Below are positions 37,801 to 47,852 of a DNA stretch of 64,000 nt, piece by piece. Location of the stretch: assembly GCF_012489685.1 (NCBI RefSeq), contig NC_080042.1:28711158-28775157 (forward strand), in the 5' to 3' direction. Both the position numbers and the translations under genes were made by a program. This stretch comes from Lotus japonicus. Taxonomy: Eukaryota > Streptophyta > Magnoliopsida > Fabales > Fabaceae. The first letter of the stretch is position 1. Every line of letters starts with the position of its first letter. The notes under the pieces were generated by a model. The model saw nothing but the letters and a program-made list of their open reading frames with translations, searched no databases and had not been told where the DNA came from.

Positions 37801-38655
37801 GATTGCTACTTGTTAATCCTATTTGGAACATGCTATCTGTTATTATTGCGTTTATGTTATTGTGGAACATGCAACCCTAGGATGTTATCTCTAGCTATAA
37901 GCCTAAGTGGCTATCTATTATTTGTACCTATTGGGTTTATTATCTACATAGTTCTTTAGAGTTGACCTTCGCGTCTTCTGTGTGTGTTTTGGCGGACAAC
38001 GCCTTTTGTCAGATGTCCATTGCAGACTAGTTCACAATGGTCCACCCTTCGGGGGGGATTAGGTACGAGATGATCGATCAGGACGACCCCGGGTCGTGGG
38101 TGGTTGACCCCGCGAGCCATCGAGCGACGTATTCGGGGCGTATCATGGAGGACCACGTAGATAGTGGAGGACTCCTGAGGTCAGGAGTGTTGAGGAGGTG
38201 CTCTGTCAGCTTCAACTTGCCACCAGGCGTTCACTGTGGACCAGGACTTGGAGGACCACCACCACCACCGTTGTCTTCAGACGAGGAGGATCCCTCAGAG
38301 GAGGAGCCAGTGGGAGTGCCTTCGGCAGAGTCTAGTGCACCCAGCGTAGCGGTCATTGATGATCAGGGTTCGGGCCCTAAGCCCGTGAGTCCAGCATCGG
38401 AGCGCACTGCGGTTGCGAGGGGAGGACGGATAGGGTTGGTAGACTTGGTCGTTCTGGATTCTGATTCGGACGACGATCATGCTAGCACGTAGGTTTAGTG
38501 CTGGTGTGAGCTCCTCGAGTTAGGATTAGCGTAGGAGTAGAGTTTAGCTCTGACAGTCTTTGCTTCATTTGTTTCTTTGGGGGACAGGGTAGTTCCGCCT
38601 ATAGCTTTTTGTGTGGTTTCCTTACGGGAATCACAGAGAGTTGGTTGGACTTAGG
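34891..38655 (+). repeat. Element B, 3' LTR, first part
   Basis: Starts TGTAAGGCCCAAG after the polypurine tract (34879-34890) and runs to the TSD ttagg (38651-38655) of Sirevirus F. With 56070-56397 it makes 4,093 bp against 4,095 bp for the 5' LTR. It repeats the TATA box (35604-35611), the 78-nt block (36425-36502) and the LTR ORF (37960-38492). Confidence 0.95.
37960..38492 (+). pseudogene. LTR-encoded acidic proline-rich ORF (LTR B, 3' copy, one nonsense codon)
   Basis: This copy has seven G in the run at 38051-38057, so the frame from the acceptor-like site (exon start 37960) through the ATG at 38013 to the stop at 38492 is continuous. The exception is one TAG at 38028-38030 that replaces the Trp codon of the conserved ADWF. 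Downstream of that, an ATG at 38037 gives an open 151-residue frame with VVDPASHRATYS, five prolines, SSDEEDPSEEE and the terminal VDLVVLDSDSDDD. Comparing the two LTR copies implies an intact ancestral ORF of 159 codons from the ATG. Confidence 0.55.
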
Positions 38656-39025
38656 TGTAAGATCAAAGTTTTGATCTAGTAGTACAACTCTATGTTTTGA
38701 TGATTACAAGTTAACCTTTTGATATGAACAATTGTGGTACTCTAACGTGTTTTTCTGAGTGTGCTATTTGCAGGCTCTGACCTCAACTCAATCTCACACG
38801 AATCAGAAGCACTGTGTATAAAGAGCAACCCAAGCAACGCTTTCGCATTCACCATGTTCAGTATGAACAGTGGAAAAGCTTCAGAAGTTCTGAAGTTATA
38901 CAAACTCTGATGTGGACTCAGTCACTAGAAGTTCTGAAGATCCAGAAAGTCTGATAACCAAGAAACACTGAAGGCTCAGATGTTCTGATGGTGTAGAAGA
39001 CTCTGAAGATCCAGAAGCTGATTAG
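38656..39025 (+). repeat. Element F, 5' LTR, first part
   Basis: The first 370 bp of the LTR, rich in short tctgaag/ccagaag motifs, interrupted at the TSD attag (39021-39025) by element G. This part has no counterpart in the truncated 3' LTR. Confidence 0.9.
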
Positions 39026-41605
39026 TGTAACGCCCCGATTTCTCGAGTGTTACACAGTAACTAATTAACCAATTTTCGTAAAGAGTTTTCGTCGATTCAC
39101 TTATTAATCTTGAATTAATGATAAAAGTTCAAAGTTACAAAATTCTCGAAACTTAACCATTTCAAACTTGCGGAAATAATCATCAACGTAAACCTCAAAC
39201 TTTATTAATCATTGAAAAGAGTATGAAATGATTATCCGAAGAAAACTTCAAAGTAAATTACATCAAGTTAAACTATCTCAACTAAAATAAAGTAATGGTT
39301 CAATACTTCCAAAACTCAGTACTCTCAACCCAAAAGAAAAATGGATGTCTCACAACCCAACCATATCCTTGGCCCCTTCCTCTTTATCTTCTTCCTCTTC
39401 ATCAGAAGTGTAGTCGTCATCCGGTAGTGGCTCGTCACGTAGCATCAACTCCCAAGAATGAGTCCTCGTCATTATCTTCACGACCATCTACCCCCCCCCC
39501 CCCAAAATAAACACATAGCAAACAAGCAGGGTCAGGTCCAACAAAAAGAATGATAATGACAAAATCAACAACAACATAATATAAGTACATTATATGTCTT
39601 TTATGGGAAAGAGTCAGTTACTAACGGAATCTCACTTCACACAACCCACCAAAACTTCCATGGCCATCTTCGTGCTTCCGCAGAGGCACGGTTATCACGG
39701 TGACCGCAGTCAACCAAATCACGTGGAGCCGCAATGATCCACAAAAGTTCACGGTGACCGCAGTCAACCAAATCACGTGAAGCCACACCGGCCCACAAGG
39801 TTCACGGGAGACCGCAGTCAACCCAAATAACTCCCTCGCGTGCAAGGTACCATCGTTCTCATGGTCCATAGTCTCACTAGACCTATGACCGTTTTATCAC
39901 ATTTACTTGCAAGCGAGTTATAAATTCATTCTCTTGGTGTTTAAGGCTCTAATGTCAATCCTAGAGTCTTATGAGTTAATATCGTATCAGATTACAACGT
40001 CAAGAAATAACAGTCACACTAGGAGGAATTACAGCTGGGTGAGCGACCTCCTAAACAAGTCACAACTAAACTTCATGCAAAGCATAGAAATAATCAGGGC
40101 CTCCCAAATTCACAAATTATTTACAAATTCCAGAGGCTCAGTTTACAGATATCATCATATAAAAATCTCACAAAGGTCCCTAATCACATGTTACTAACAT
40201 TTCCAACAATTTCTCAAATTTAGTGTTTTTGGACAACAGGTGCAGCGTGTACTAAAACTGGTCTACAGACCGCAATACTTAGCCACAAAATTCACATGAT
40301 ACATGACTGGAAAGATAATTCGAAACTCTACACTTTTATAGTTTATCACTTTTCCATTTGAGATCCAGAATTAGGTGATATTAGGCCTTAAAGCTTGCTG
40401 TCCGGTACAGGAAGAACAGCAGGTATGACAGTTACCCAAAACGACCTACAACACACAATACTAGACCAAAATTTATGATCTTTATATGCCTGGAAAGCTC
40501 TTTCGAATATCTACAATTTGTATTTTAATCATTTCTTTATTTGACGACCAGAAACAAGTGAAAATAGGACCTGAAGTTTACTGTCCAGCACAGAAATCTG
40601 AAAGAGAATGCATTTGCCATCAATTTCGTTTAAGCCATTCTATTCTAAGGGTTCTAAGTCATCTACCAGCATCAAATATAGTAACATGTTCACAGTGTAA
40701 CCCAATATGACCTGGAAAAGTCCAGCACACATCGCATATTCAAAACCTCAAGCACATCAATCAAGTTCATACATAAAATCATGTCAAAGCATGGCAAGAA
40801 TCATAATTTTTCCAAGAAAACTCATGATATAACCCCTATTCTACCCAAAAGATCCTAAGACCAGCCCTTACCTTGGGTTCTTGGTCTGAAAAAGAGAAAA
40901 GATGTGGGTTCATAACTCAGTTGCTTGCTGTCCACGTCCCTCTTCTCCTCCTCCACGCGAATCCTCCCCCTCTCGCAAGGCTCTCTCACTCGCGCGGCGT
41001 CACGGGTTGCGGTGGTGGTTTGGTCGGCGGCGGCTAAGGGTTCAAGGGGTGGTTCTCTCACTCTTTTCTCTTCTGTTTTCTTTACGTAAGGAGTGCAAGG
41101 GTTTCTGTTTCAGAACTGAATGGAAAAGAAATTTTTCCCCCCTGCAGAACCCTAATACAACCGCGGGCTCCCCCTCATCATGGGTTTAGGTTTCTTTTCT
41201 TTTCTCTTGAGCCCGCTCCAAGTCAAACCCTTGACCCAATAACTTAATCAGACCTGAATCTAATTAAAAACTTAAGCCCTCTTAAGGAATTTCATAATCC
41301 AATTCGGAATTAGAAGAAAACAAACTAATTTACTCGCTGGTACTGTACAGCCTTAACGACAGTCACTAAAACGAAAATATCTTAAGCTACAGAGGTCGGA
41401 TTGACACGAAATCACTTGGAGAATTTTTTAGACTTAAAGGGCTACAACTCTCATGAAGGAAGTATTCCCAAATGAAGTCGTTAAGACCCTCTAAAAATTC
41501 GCACAAGTTGACAGTTCTAATCTGCCAGTTATCAAACATTAGCTAAAACCCCAATTTTATTCAAACTTTCATAAAATCGTTCCAAATTGAACTTAGGGCC
41601 TTACA
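39026..41605 (-). repeat. Element G, 3' LTR (2,580 bp)
   Basis: Plus-strand borders are TGTAACGCCCCGATT and GGGCCTTACA. It differs from 43707-46286 at about four positions (for example 39240, and three sites near 41430-41500). It contains a run of eleven C near 39490. No ORF in it is convincing. Confidence 0.95.
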
Positions 41606-41620
41606 ATACCACCCCCCTTG
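41606..41620 (-). other. Element G polypurine tract
   Basis: On the minus strand CAAGGGGGGTGGTAT lies directly before the 3' LTR, the expected plus-strand primer. Confidence 0.75.
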
Positions 41621-41641
41621 AAATAGTTTCGCCCTCGAAAC

Positions 41642-43462
41642 TTAAGGGTTTACAAATAAATCGGGATGTGACTCCCGCATCTTATCCTCTAACTCCCAGG
41701 TCGCGTCACCAGTCTCTTGGTTCCACACGACCTTCACTAAAGGCACCTCCTTGTTTCTTAAGCGCTTTATGCTTCGGTCGACGATCTTGATGGGTGGCAC
41801 CTCCATTGTCAGATCATCTCTCAGTTGTATGTCGGCTGGTGTAATCACATGCGAATCATCTGCCATGTACTTCCGCAACTGCGACACATGAAGAACGTCA
41901 TGGATGTTGGATAGAAACGGTGGTAGGGCGATCCTGTACGCCACCGGTCCAACTCGCTCCGTGATCTGGTACGGCCCTATAAACTTCGGAGTAAGCTTCT
42001 TGGACTTGATTGCCCTTCCGACACCTGTCATCGGGGTAACCCGCAAGAAGACATGGTCTCCGGCCTGAAATTCCAACTCCTTTCGTCGGTTGTCGGCGTA
42101 ACTCTTTTGGCGTCTAGACTTGATCTCTTCCAAAAGTTCACTTGACATCGTCACCATTCCGAAACTCAGTCTTCCTGGTGCGAGCTTAACGTCCAAGCTC
42201 AGATCTCGGAAAGCCTCCAACAGTTCTAACTCCTTGACCATCATTGAGGACACATGTATAACCTTCCGGCTGAGAGCGTCGGCTACGACATTGCTTTTCC
42301 CCGGATGGTACTGTAGAGTGAACTCATAGTCCTGAAGGAATTCCATCCACCTCCGCTGCCTCATGTTCAGATCCTTCTGATCAAATAAGTACTTTAAACT
42401 CTTATGATCGCTGTAGATCGTGAACGTACTGCCATAGAGATAGTGTCTCCAAATCTTGAGAGCATAAACTATGGCAGCCAACTCCAAGTCATGTGTGGGG
42501 TAGTTCTTCTCATGAGTCTTCAACTCCCTTGAAGCATAAGCAATTGCTTTCTTATCTTGCATCATTACACAACCCAAACCATTGTGTGACGCATCACAGT
42601 ACACGTCATAAGGTTCTCCTTCCTTAGGTAAAGCTAGTATGGGTGCGGTGGTCAGCCGCTTCTTCAACTCCTGGAAACTAGCCTCACACTTCTCCGTCCA
42701 TGCAAACGGTTGATTTTTCTTCGTCAACTGGGTCAACGGCGAAATCAACTTTGCATAATCTTTGACGAATCGTCTATAGTAGCCAGCAAGCCCAACAAAG
42801 CTTCTGATGTCGCTTGCCGTCTTAGGTTGCTCCCATGACAGAATCGTCTCAATCTTGCTAGGGTCCACTGCCACACCCTGACTTGATATGACATGCCCCA
42901 AAAATTTCACCTCCTCCATCCAGAACTCACACTTTGAGCCGTTAGCATATAGCGGGTTCTCTCGCAACACGCCCAACACCTGGCGTAGATGCTCCTCATG
43001 TTCCTCTCTACTCTTCGAGTAGATTAGGATGTCATCGATGAATACCACCACGAACTTGTCCAGTAATGGCCTGAACACACGGTTCATGTAGTCCATGAAT
43101 ACAACGGGTGCATTGGTAACTCTGAATGGCATCACAAGGTACTCATAATGCCCGCATCGAGTTTTGAATGCGGTCTTCTGGATGTCAACCTCCTTGACAC
43201 GGATCTGGTGATATCCTGACTTCATATCTATCTTCGAGAAAACAACAGCACCCCGAAGTTGATCCATCAAATCATCTATCCGAGGGATCGGATAACGATT
43301 CTTCACGATCACTTTGTTGAGTTGTCGGTAGTCCACACATAGTCTGGACCTTCCATCCTTTAGCTTCACCAACAGCACTGGTGCACACAAACGCACACAG
43401 GCGTACACCTTGGGGCGCAAAAGGGATTCCAAAGCCCACTCTTCCTTCGATTGACATTCCAT
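41642..43462 (-). CDS. pol: Element G: RT-RNase H fused to pol C-terminus (integrase core missing)
   Basis: The ATG at 43462 opens an uninterrupted frame of 606 codons. About 25 unfamiliar residues (MECQSKEEW...) lead straight into RT at [11 protein letters not shown], so gag, protease and the first part of RT are absent. RT has [10 protein letters not shown] at its active site. RNase H follows ([24 protein letters not shown]). At about 42115-42130 the protein jumps from LLEEI to SRRQKSYAD, removing roughly 315 residues with the integrase zinc finger and D-D-E core, compared with C. The chromodomain-like tail ([19 protein letters not shown]) is kept. The fusion is in frame and has no stops. 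Whether it is translated or active is unknown. Confidence 0.88.
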   Translation of the reverse strand: MECQSKEEWALESLLRPKVYACVRLCAPVLLVKLKDGRSRLCVDYRQLNKVIVKNRYPIPRIDDLMDQLRGAVVFSKIDMKSGYHQIRVKEVDIQKTAFKTRCGHYEYLVMPFRVTNAPVVFMDYMNRVFRPLLDKFVVVFIDDILIYSKSREEHEEHLRQVLGVLRENPLYANGSKCEFWMEEVKFLGHVISSQGVAVDPSKIETILSWEQPKTASDIRSFVGLAGYYRRFVKDYAKLISPLTQLTKKNQPFAWTEKCEASFQELKKRLTTAPILALPKEGEPYDVYCDASHNGLGCVMMQDKKAIAYASRELKTHEKNYPTHDLELAAIVYALKIWRHYLYGSTFTIYSDHKSLKYLFDQKDLNMRQRRWMEFLQDYEFTLQYHPGKSNVVADALSRKVIHVSSMMVKELELLEAFRDLSLDVKLAPGRLSFGMVTMSSELLEEIKSRRQKSYADNRRKELEFQAGDHVFLRVTPMTGVGRAIKSKKLTPKFIGPYQITERVGPVAYRIALPPFLSNIHDVLHVSQLRKYMADDSHVITPADIQLRDDLTMEVPPIKIVDRSIKRLRNKEVPLVKVVWNQETGDATWELEDKMRESHPDLFVNP

Positions 43463-43691
43463 CAATCGATCTCAGAGTTCAAACATCTTAATATAATCAA
43501 ACACTTAGTCTCAAGTATCACGGCAATGATACTAACTACAGACAATCTCACAGCCAAGCAAACATCTTAGCAAACAAGTCTACCCAATCTCACCGTGAAG
43601 CTTTGAAAACATCTTTATCAAAAACAAAAACACCAACGAGTTCAGAAACTCGTAAACCCAAAACCCTTAGTGCTCTGGTTTCTCAACCGGA

Positions 43692-43703
43692 GCTCTGATA
43701 CCA
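43692..43703 (-). other. Element G primer-binding site
   Basis: On the minus strand TGGTATCAGAGC follows the 5' LTR by 3 bp and matches initiator tRNA-Met. About 230 bp of leader separate it from the ORF. Confidence 0.9.
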
Positions 43704-43706
43704 CAA

Positions 43707-46286
43707 TGTAACGCCCCGATTTCTCGAGTGTTACACAGTAACTAATTAACCAATTTTCGTAAAGAGTTTTCGTCGATTCACTTATTAATCTTGAATTAAT
43801 GATAAAAGTTCAAAGTTACAAAATTCTCGAAACTTAACCATTTCAAACTTGCGGAAATAATCATCAACGTAAACCTCAAACTTTATTAATCATTGAAAAG
43901 AGTATGAAATAATTATCCGAAGAAAACTTCAAAGTAAATTACATCAAGTTAAACTATCTCAACTAAAATAAAGTAATGGTTCAATACTTCCAAAACTCAG
44001 TACTCTCAACCCAAAAGAAAAATGGATGTCTCACAACCCAACCATATCCTTGGCCCCTTCCTCTTTATCTTCTTCCTCTTCATCAGAAGTGTAGTCGTCA
44101 TCCGGTAGTGGCTCGTCACGTAGCATCAACTCCCAAGAATGAGTCCTCGTCATTATCTTCACGACCATCTACCCCCCCCCCCCCAAAATAAACACATAGC
44201 AAACAAGCAGGGTCAGGTCCAACAAAAAGAATGATAATGACAAAATCAACAACAACATAATATAAGTACATTATATGTCTTTTATGGGAAAGAGTCAGTT
44301 ACTAACGGAATCTCACTTCACACAACCCACCAAAACTTCCATGGCCATCTTCGTGCTTCCGCAGAGGCACGGTTATCACGGTGACCGCAGTCAACCAAAT
44401 CACGTGGAGCCGCAATGATCCACAAAAGTTCACGGTGACCGCAGTCAACCAAATCACGTGAAGCCACACCGGCCCACAAGGTTCACGGGAGACCGCAGTC
44501 AACCCAAATAACTCCCTCGCGTGCAAGGTACCATCGTTCTCATGGTCCATAGTCTCACTAGACCTATGACCGTTTTATCACATTTACTTGCAAGCGAGTT
44601 ATAAATTCATTCTCTTGGTGTTTAAGGCTCTAATGTCAATCCTAGAGTCTTATGAGTTAATATCGTATCAGATTACAACGTCAAGAAATAACAGTCACAC
44701 TAGGAGGAATTACAGCTGGGTGAGCGACCTCCTAAACAAGTCACAACTAAACTTCATGCAAAGCATAGAAATAATCAGGGCCTCCCAAATTCACAAATTA
44801 TTTACAAATTCCAGAGGCTCAGTTTACAGATATCATCATATAAAAATCTCACAAAGGTCCCTAATCACATGTTACTAACATTTCCAACAATTTCTCAAAT
44901 TTAGTGTTTTTGGACAACAGGTGCAGCGTGTACTAAAACTGGTCTACAGACCGCAATACTTAGCCACAAAATTCACATGATACATGACTGGAAAGATAAT
45001 TCGAAACTCTACACTTTTATAGTTTATCACTTTTCCATTTGAGATCCAGAATTAGGTGATATTAGGCCTTAAAGCTTGCTGTCCGGTACAGGAAGAACAG
45101 CAGGTATGACAGTTACCCAAAACGACCTACAACACACAATACTAGACCAAAATTTATGATCTTTATATGCCTGGAAAGCTCTTTCGAATATCTACAATTT
45201 GTATTTTAATCATTTCTTTATTTGACGACCAGAAACAAGTGAAAATAGGACCTGAAGTTTACTGTCCAGCACAGAAATCTGAAAGAGAATGCATTTGCCA
45301 TCAATTTCGTTTAAGCCATTCTATTCTAAGGGTTCTAAGTCATCTACCAGCATCAAATATAGTAACATGTTCACAGTGTAACCCAATATGACCTGGAAAA
45401 GTCCAGCACACATCGCATATTCAAAACCTCAAGCACATCAATCAAGTTCATACATAAAATCATGTCAAAGCATGGCAAGAATCATAATTTTTCCAAGAAA
45501 ACTCATGATATAACCCCTATTCTACCCAAAAGATCCTAAGACCAGCCCTTACCTTGGGTTCTTGGTCTGAAAAAGAGAAAAGATGTGGGTTCATAACTCA
45601 GTTGCTTGCTGTCCACGTCCCTCTTCTCCTCCTCCACGCGAATCCTCCCCCTCTCGCAAGGCTCTCTCACTCGCGCGGCGTCACGGGTTGCGGTGGTGGT
45701 TTGGTCGGCGGCGGCTAAGGGTTCAAGGGGTGGTTCTCTCACTCTTTTCTCTTCTGTTTTCTTTACGTAAGGAGTGCAAGGGTTTCTGTTTCAGAACTGA
45801 ATGGAAAAGAAATTTTTCCCCCCTGCAGAACCCTAATACAACCGCGGGCTCCCCCTCATCATGGGTTTAGGTTTCTTTTCTTTTCTCTTGAGCCCGCTCC
45901 AAGTCAAACCCTTGACCCAATAACTTAATCAGACCTGAATCTAATTAAAAACTTAAGCCCTCTTAAGGAATTTCATAATCCAATTCGGAATTAGAAGAAA
46001 ACAAACTAATTTACTCGCTGGTACTGTACAGCCTTAACGACAGTCACTAAAACGAAAATATCTTAAGCTACAGAGGTCGGATTGACACGAAATCACTTGG
46101 AGAATTTTCTAGACTTAAAGGGCAACAACTCTCATGAAGGAAGTATTCCCAAATGAAGTCGTTAAGACCCTCTAAAAAGTCGCACAAGTTGACAGTTCTA
46201 ATCTGCCAGTTATCAAACATTAGCTAAAACCCCAATTTTATTCAAACTTTCATAAAATCGTTCCAAATTGAACTTAGGGCCTTACA
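43707..46286 (-). repeat. Element G, 5' LTR (2,580 bp)
   Basis: Near-identical partner of 39026-41605, of the same length. Confidence 0.95.
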
Positions 46287-46291
46287 ATTAG

Positions 46292-47128
46292 TGAAGTTCT
46301 GATGTCCAGAAGCAAGATACTCTGAAGACCATGTTCTTCCCTCTGAGTTCAGAATCAGAAGAAACAATGGTCAGAGGATCTGGGCTTTCCCTCTGACTCT
46401 GATCAACCGGCTTCACAAGTTCCAATATGAAGCATCCCCTGATCAGAAGTCTCCTAGGTTTAAAGGTCAAGTCGCTATCCAAGTACAAAAGCAACTGTAC
46501 CTTCCTGACGACCTACCTAACAGTCTCAGACACAGCAGAAGCTGGATTTTCCAGAACTGCCCTCCAACGGTAGCATTTCCCATGCAACGCTCAACCCTAA
46601 TCCTTGGAGTATATAAAGAGGCTGAAGACTGAAAGAAACGGTTAGAAGCATTCACATACGCGCAAGACAAACTTAAATTCTTCTAAGCTTTCTTTCATCT
46701 GAAATTCATTGAGTTTACTATTAGCTTTTTAGAAGCAAATCTCTTGTAAACAATTCTTTGATAAACAGTTTGTTTAGTTCCTTTAGGAGATCAAGGCTGA
46801 TCGGATCCTAGAGAAGACTAAGAGAGTGAATCTTAGTGTGAGCTAAGTCAGTGTAATTGTTAGTCACTTGTAGGTTTCAAGTGCAGTTGTAACTCTTACC
46901 TGATTAGTGGATTGCCTTCATTCTAAGAAGGAAGAAATCACCTTAACGGGTGGACTGGAGTAGCTTGAGTGATTTATCAAGTGAACCAGGATAAAATCCT
47001 TGTGTGCTTTTCTATCTCTTATCTTTAGCACTTAAGTTCTCGAAAGATTTGTCAAAATCTTTAAGGTGGAAGTTTTATACTGAAAACGTTATTCAAACCC
47101 CCCCTTTCTACCGTTTTTCATACCTTCA
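46292..47128 (+). repeat. Element F, 5' LTR, second part, with promoter
   Basis: Continuation of the Sirevirus LTR after G, ending ACCTTCA at 47128. A TATA box (tatataaag) lies at 46610-46618 and again at 55546-55554 in the 3' LTR. The last 536 bp (46593-47128) pair with 55529-56064. Confidence 0.92.
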
Positions 47129-47130
47129 AT

Positions 47131-47142
47131 TGGTATCAGAGC
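47131..47142 (+). other. Element F primer-binding site
   Basis: TGGTATCAGAGC lies 2 bp after the LTR end and is complementary to initiator tRNA-Met, as usual for Sireviruses. Confidence 0.9.
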
Positions 47143-47200
47143 GCAAGTTCTGATTACCACACCTAACAGTGTTCAGTGATCCGGGCCGGTGTGAAAAACA

Positions 47201-47852
47201 ATGGCTGCCACCACCAGTGAAACTCAAAGAGATGGTTACAATGCAAAGCCTCCTATGTTCGACGGTCAAAGGTTCGAATATTGGAAAGATAGACTGGAAA
47301 GTTTCTTTCTGGGTTTCGATGCAGATCTCTGGGATATTATTGTGGATGGCTACGAGCGTCCAGTTGATGCAGATGGCAAGAAGATCCCAAGGTCAGAGAT
47401 GACTGCAGATCAAAAGAAGCTGTACTCACAACATCACAAAGCAAGAGCAATTCTTCTAAGTGCATGGCATTGGCTATTCTAAACCAATTAGAAATGAGCC
47501 CTCTGTGTCTAAAGCTAAATCCTTGTATGAATGCTTTGTTCCCTCTGGTACCATATTGCCTGATCCTGTACCTGCTAAAGTTGCTAAACACCCTCTTAAA
47601 AAGGGATCCTTCTCTGTGACTAAATATCATGCAAATATTCCTTTAAAATATCATGTTGAGACACCCAAGGTGATCAGAACCTCTGGGGTAACTAACAAGA
47701 AAGGACCCAGAAAGTGGGTACCTAAGGACAAGATTATCTATGTTGCAGATATCCTTGATAGCTCCACTAAAACACCAATCATGGTATCTGGACAGTGGAT
47801 GCTCGCGTCACATGACGGGAGAAAGGCGTATGTTCCGAGAGCTGAAACTTAA
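47201..47852 (+). pseudogene. gag: Element F gag remnant (central part deleted, frameshifted)
   Basis: An ATG at 47201 starts MAATTSETQRDGYNAKPPMF, a copia gag N-terminus, and runs about 86 residues to AILLSA. There a deletion joins it, out of frame, to a later gag segment (from about 47460 in another frame: SKPIRNEPSVSKAKSLYE, then [15 protein letters not shown]). No CCHC zinc knuckle remains. The second segment runs into a third frame at about 47782, where protease begins, so it shifts again at the gag/pol border. A functional gag cannot be made from this copy. Confidence 0.85.

Larger units (their letters stand above)
39026..46286 (-). mobile_element. Element G: internally deleted Ty3/gypsy chromovirus, minus strand
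   Basis: G is 7,261 bp with TSD attag at 39021-39025 and 46287-46291. LTRs are 39026-41605 (3' LTR in its own orientation) and 43707-46286 (5' LTR), both 2,580 bp. I see four differences between them. The interior is only 2,101 bp and holds the primer-binding site, one 606-codon ORF and a polypurine tract. Gag, protease and most of integrase are absent. The very low LTR divergence means insertion was recent. Confidence 0.96.

Noticed and set aside
40902..41189. 95-residue ORF in LTR G, repeated at 45583-45870
   Set aside because: It lies on the strand opposite to the element. Both copies are identical only because the LTRs are recent duplicates, and there is no domain or codon-level support.
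39026..46286. Segmental tandem duplication of a 2.6-kb block
   Set aside because: The TG...CA ends, 5-bp TSD, primer-binding site and polypurine tract show that the two copies are LTRs of one element.
47782..47852. Apparent continuation of gag in a second frame over the protease start
   Set aside because: The overlapping frame reads through the DNA of the protease motif by chance. The recognisable protein there is the protease in the pol frame. I do not claim a programmed frameshift, because gag is already broken.
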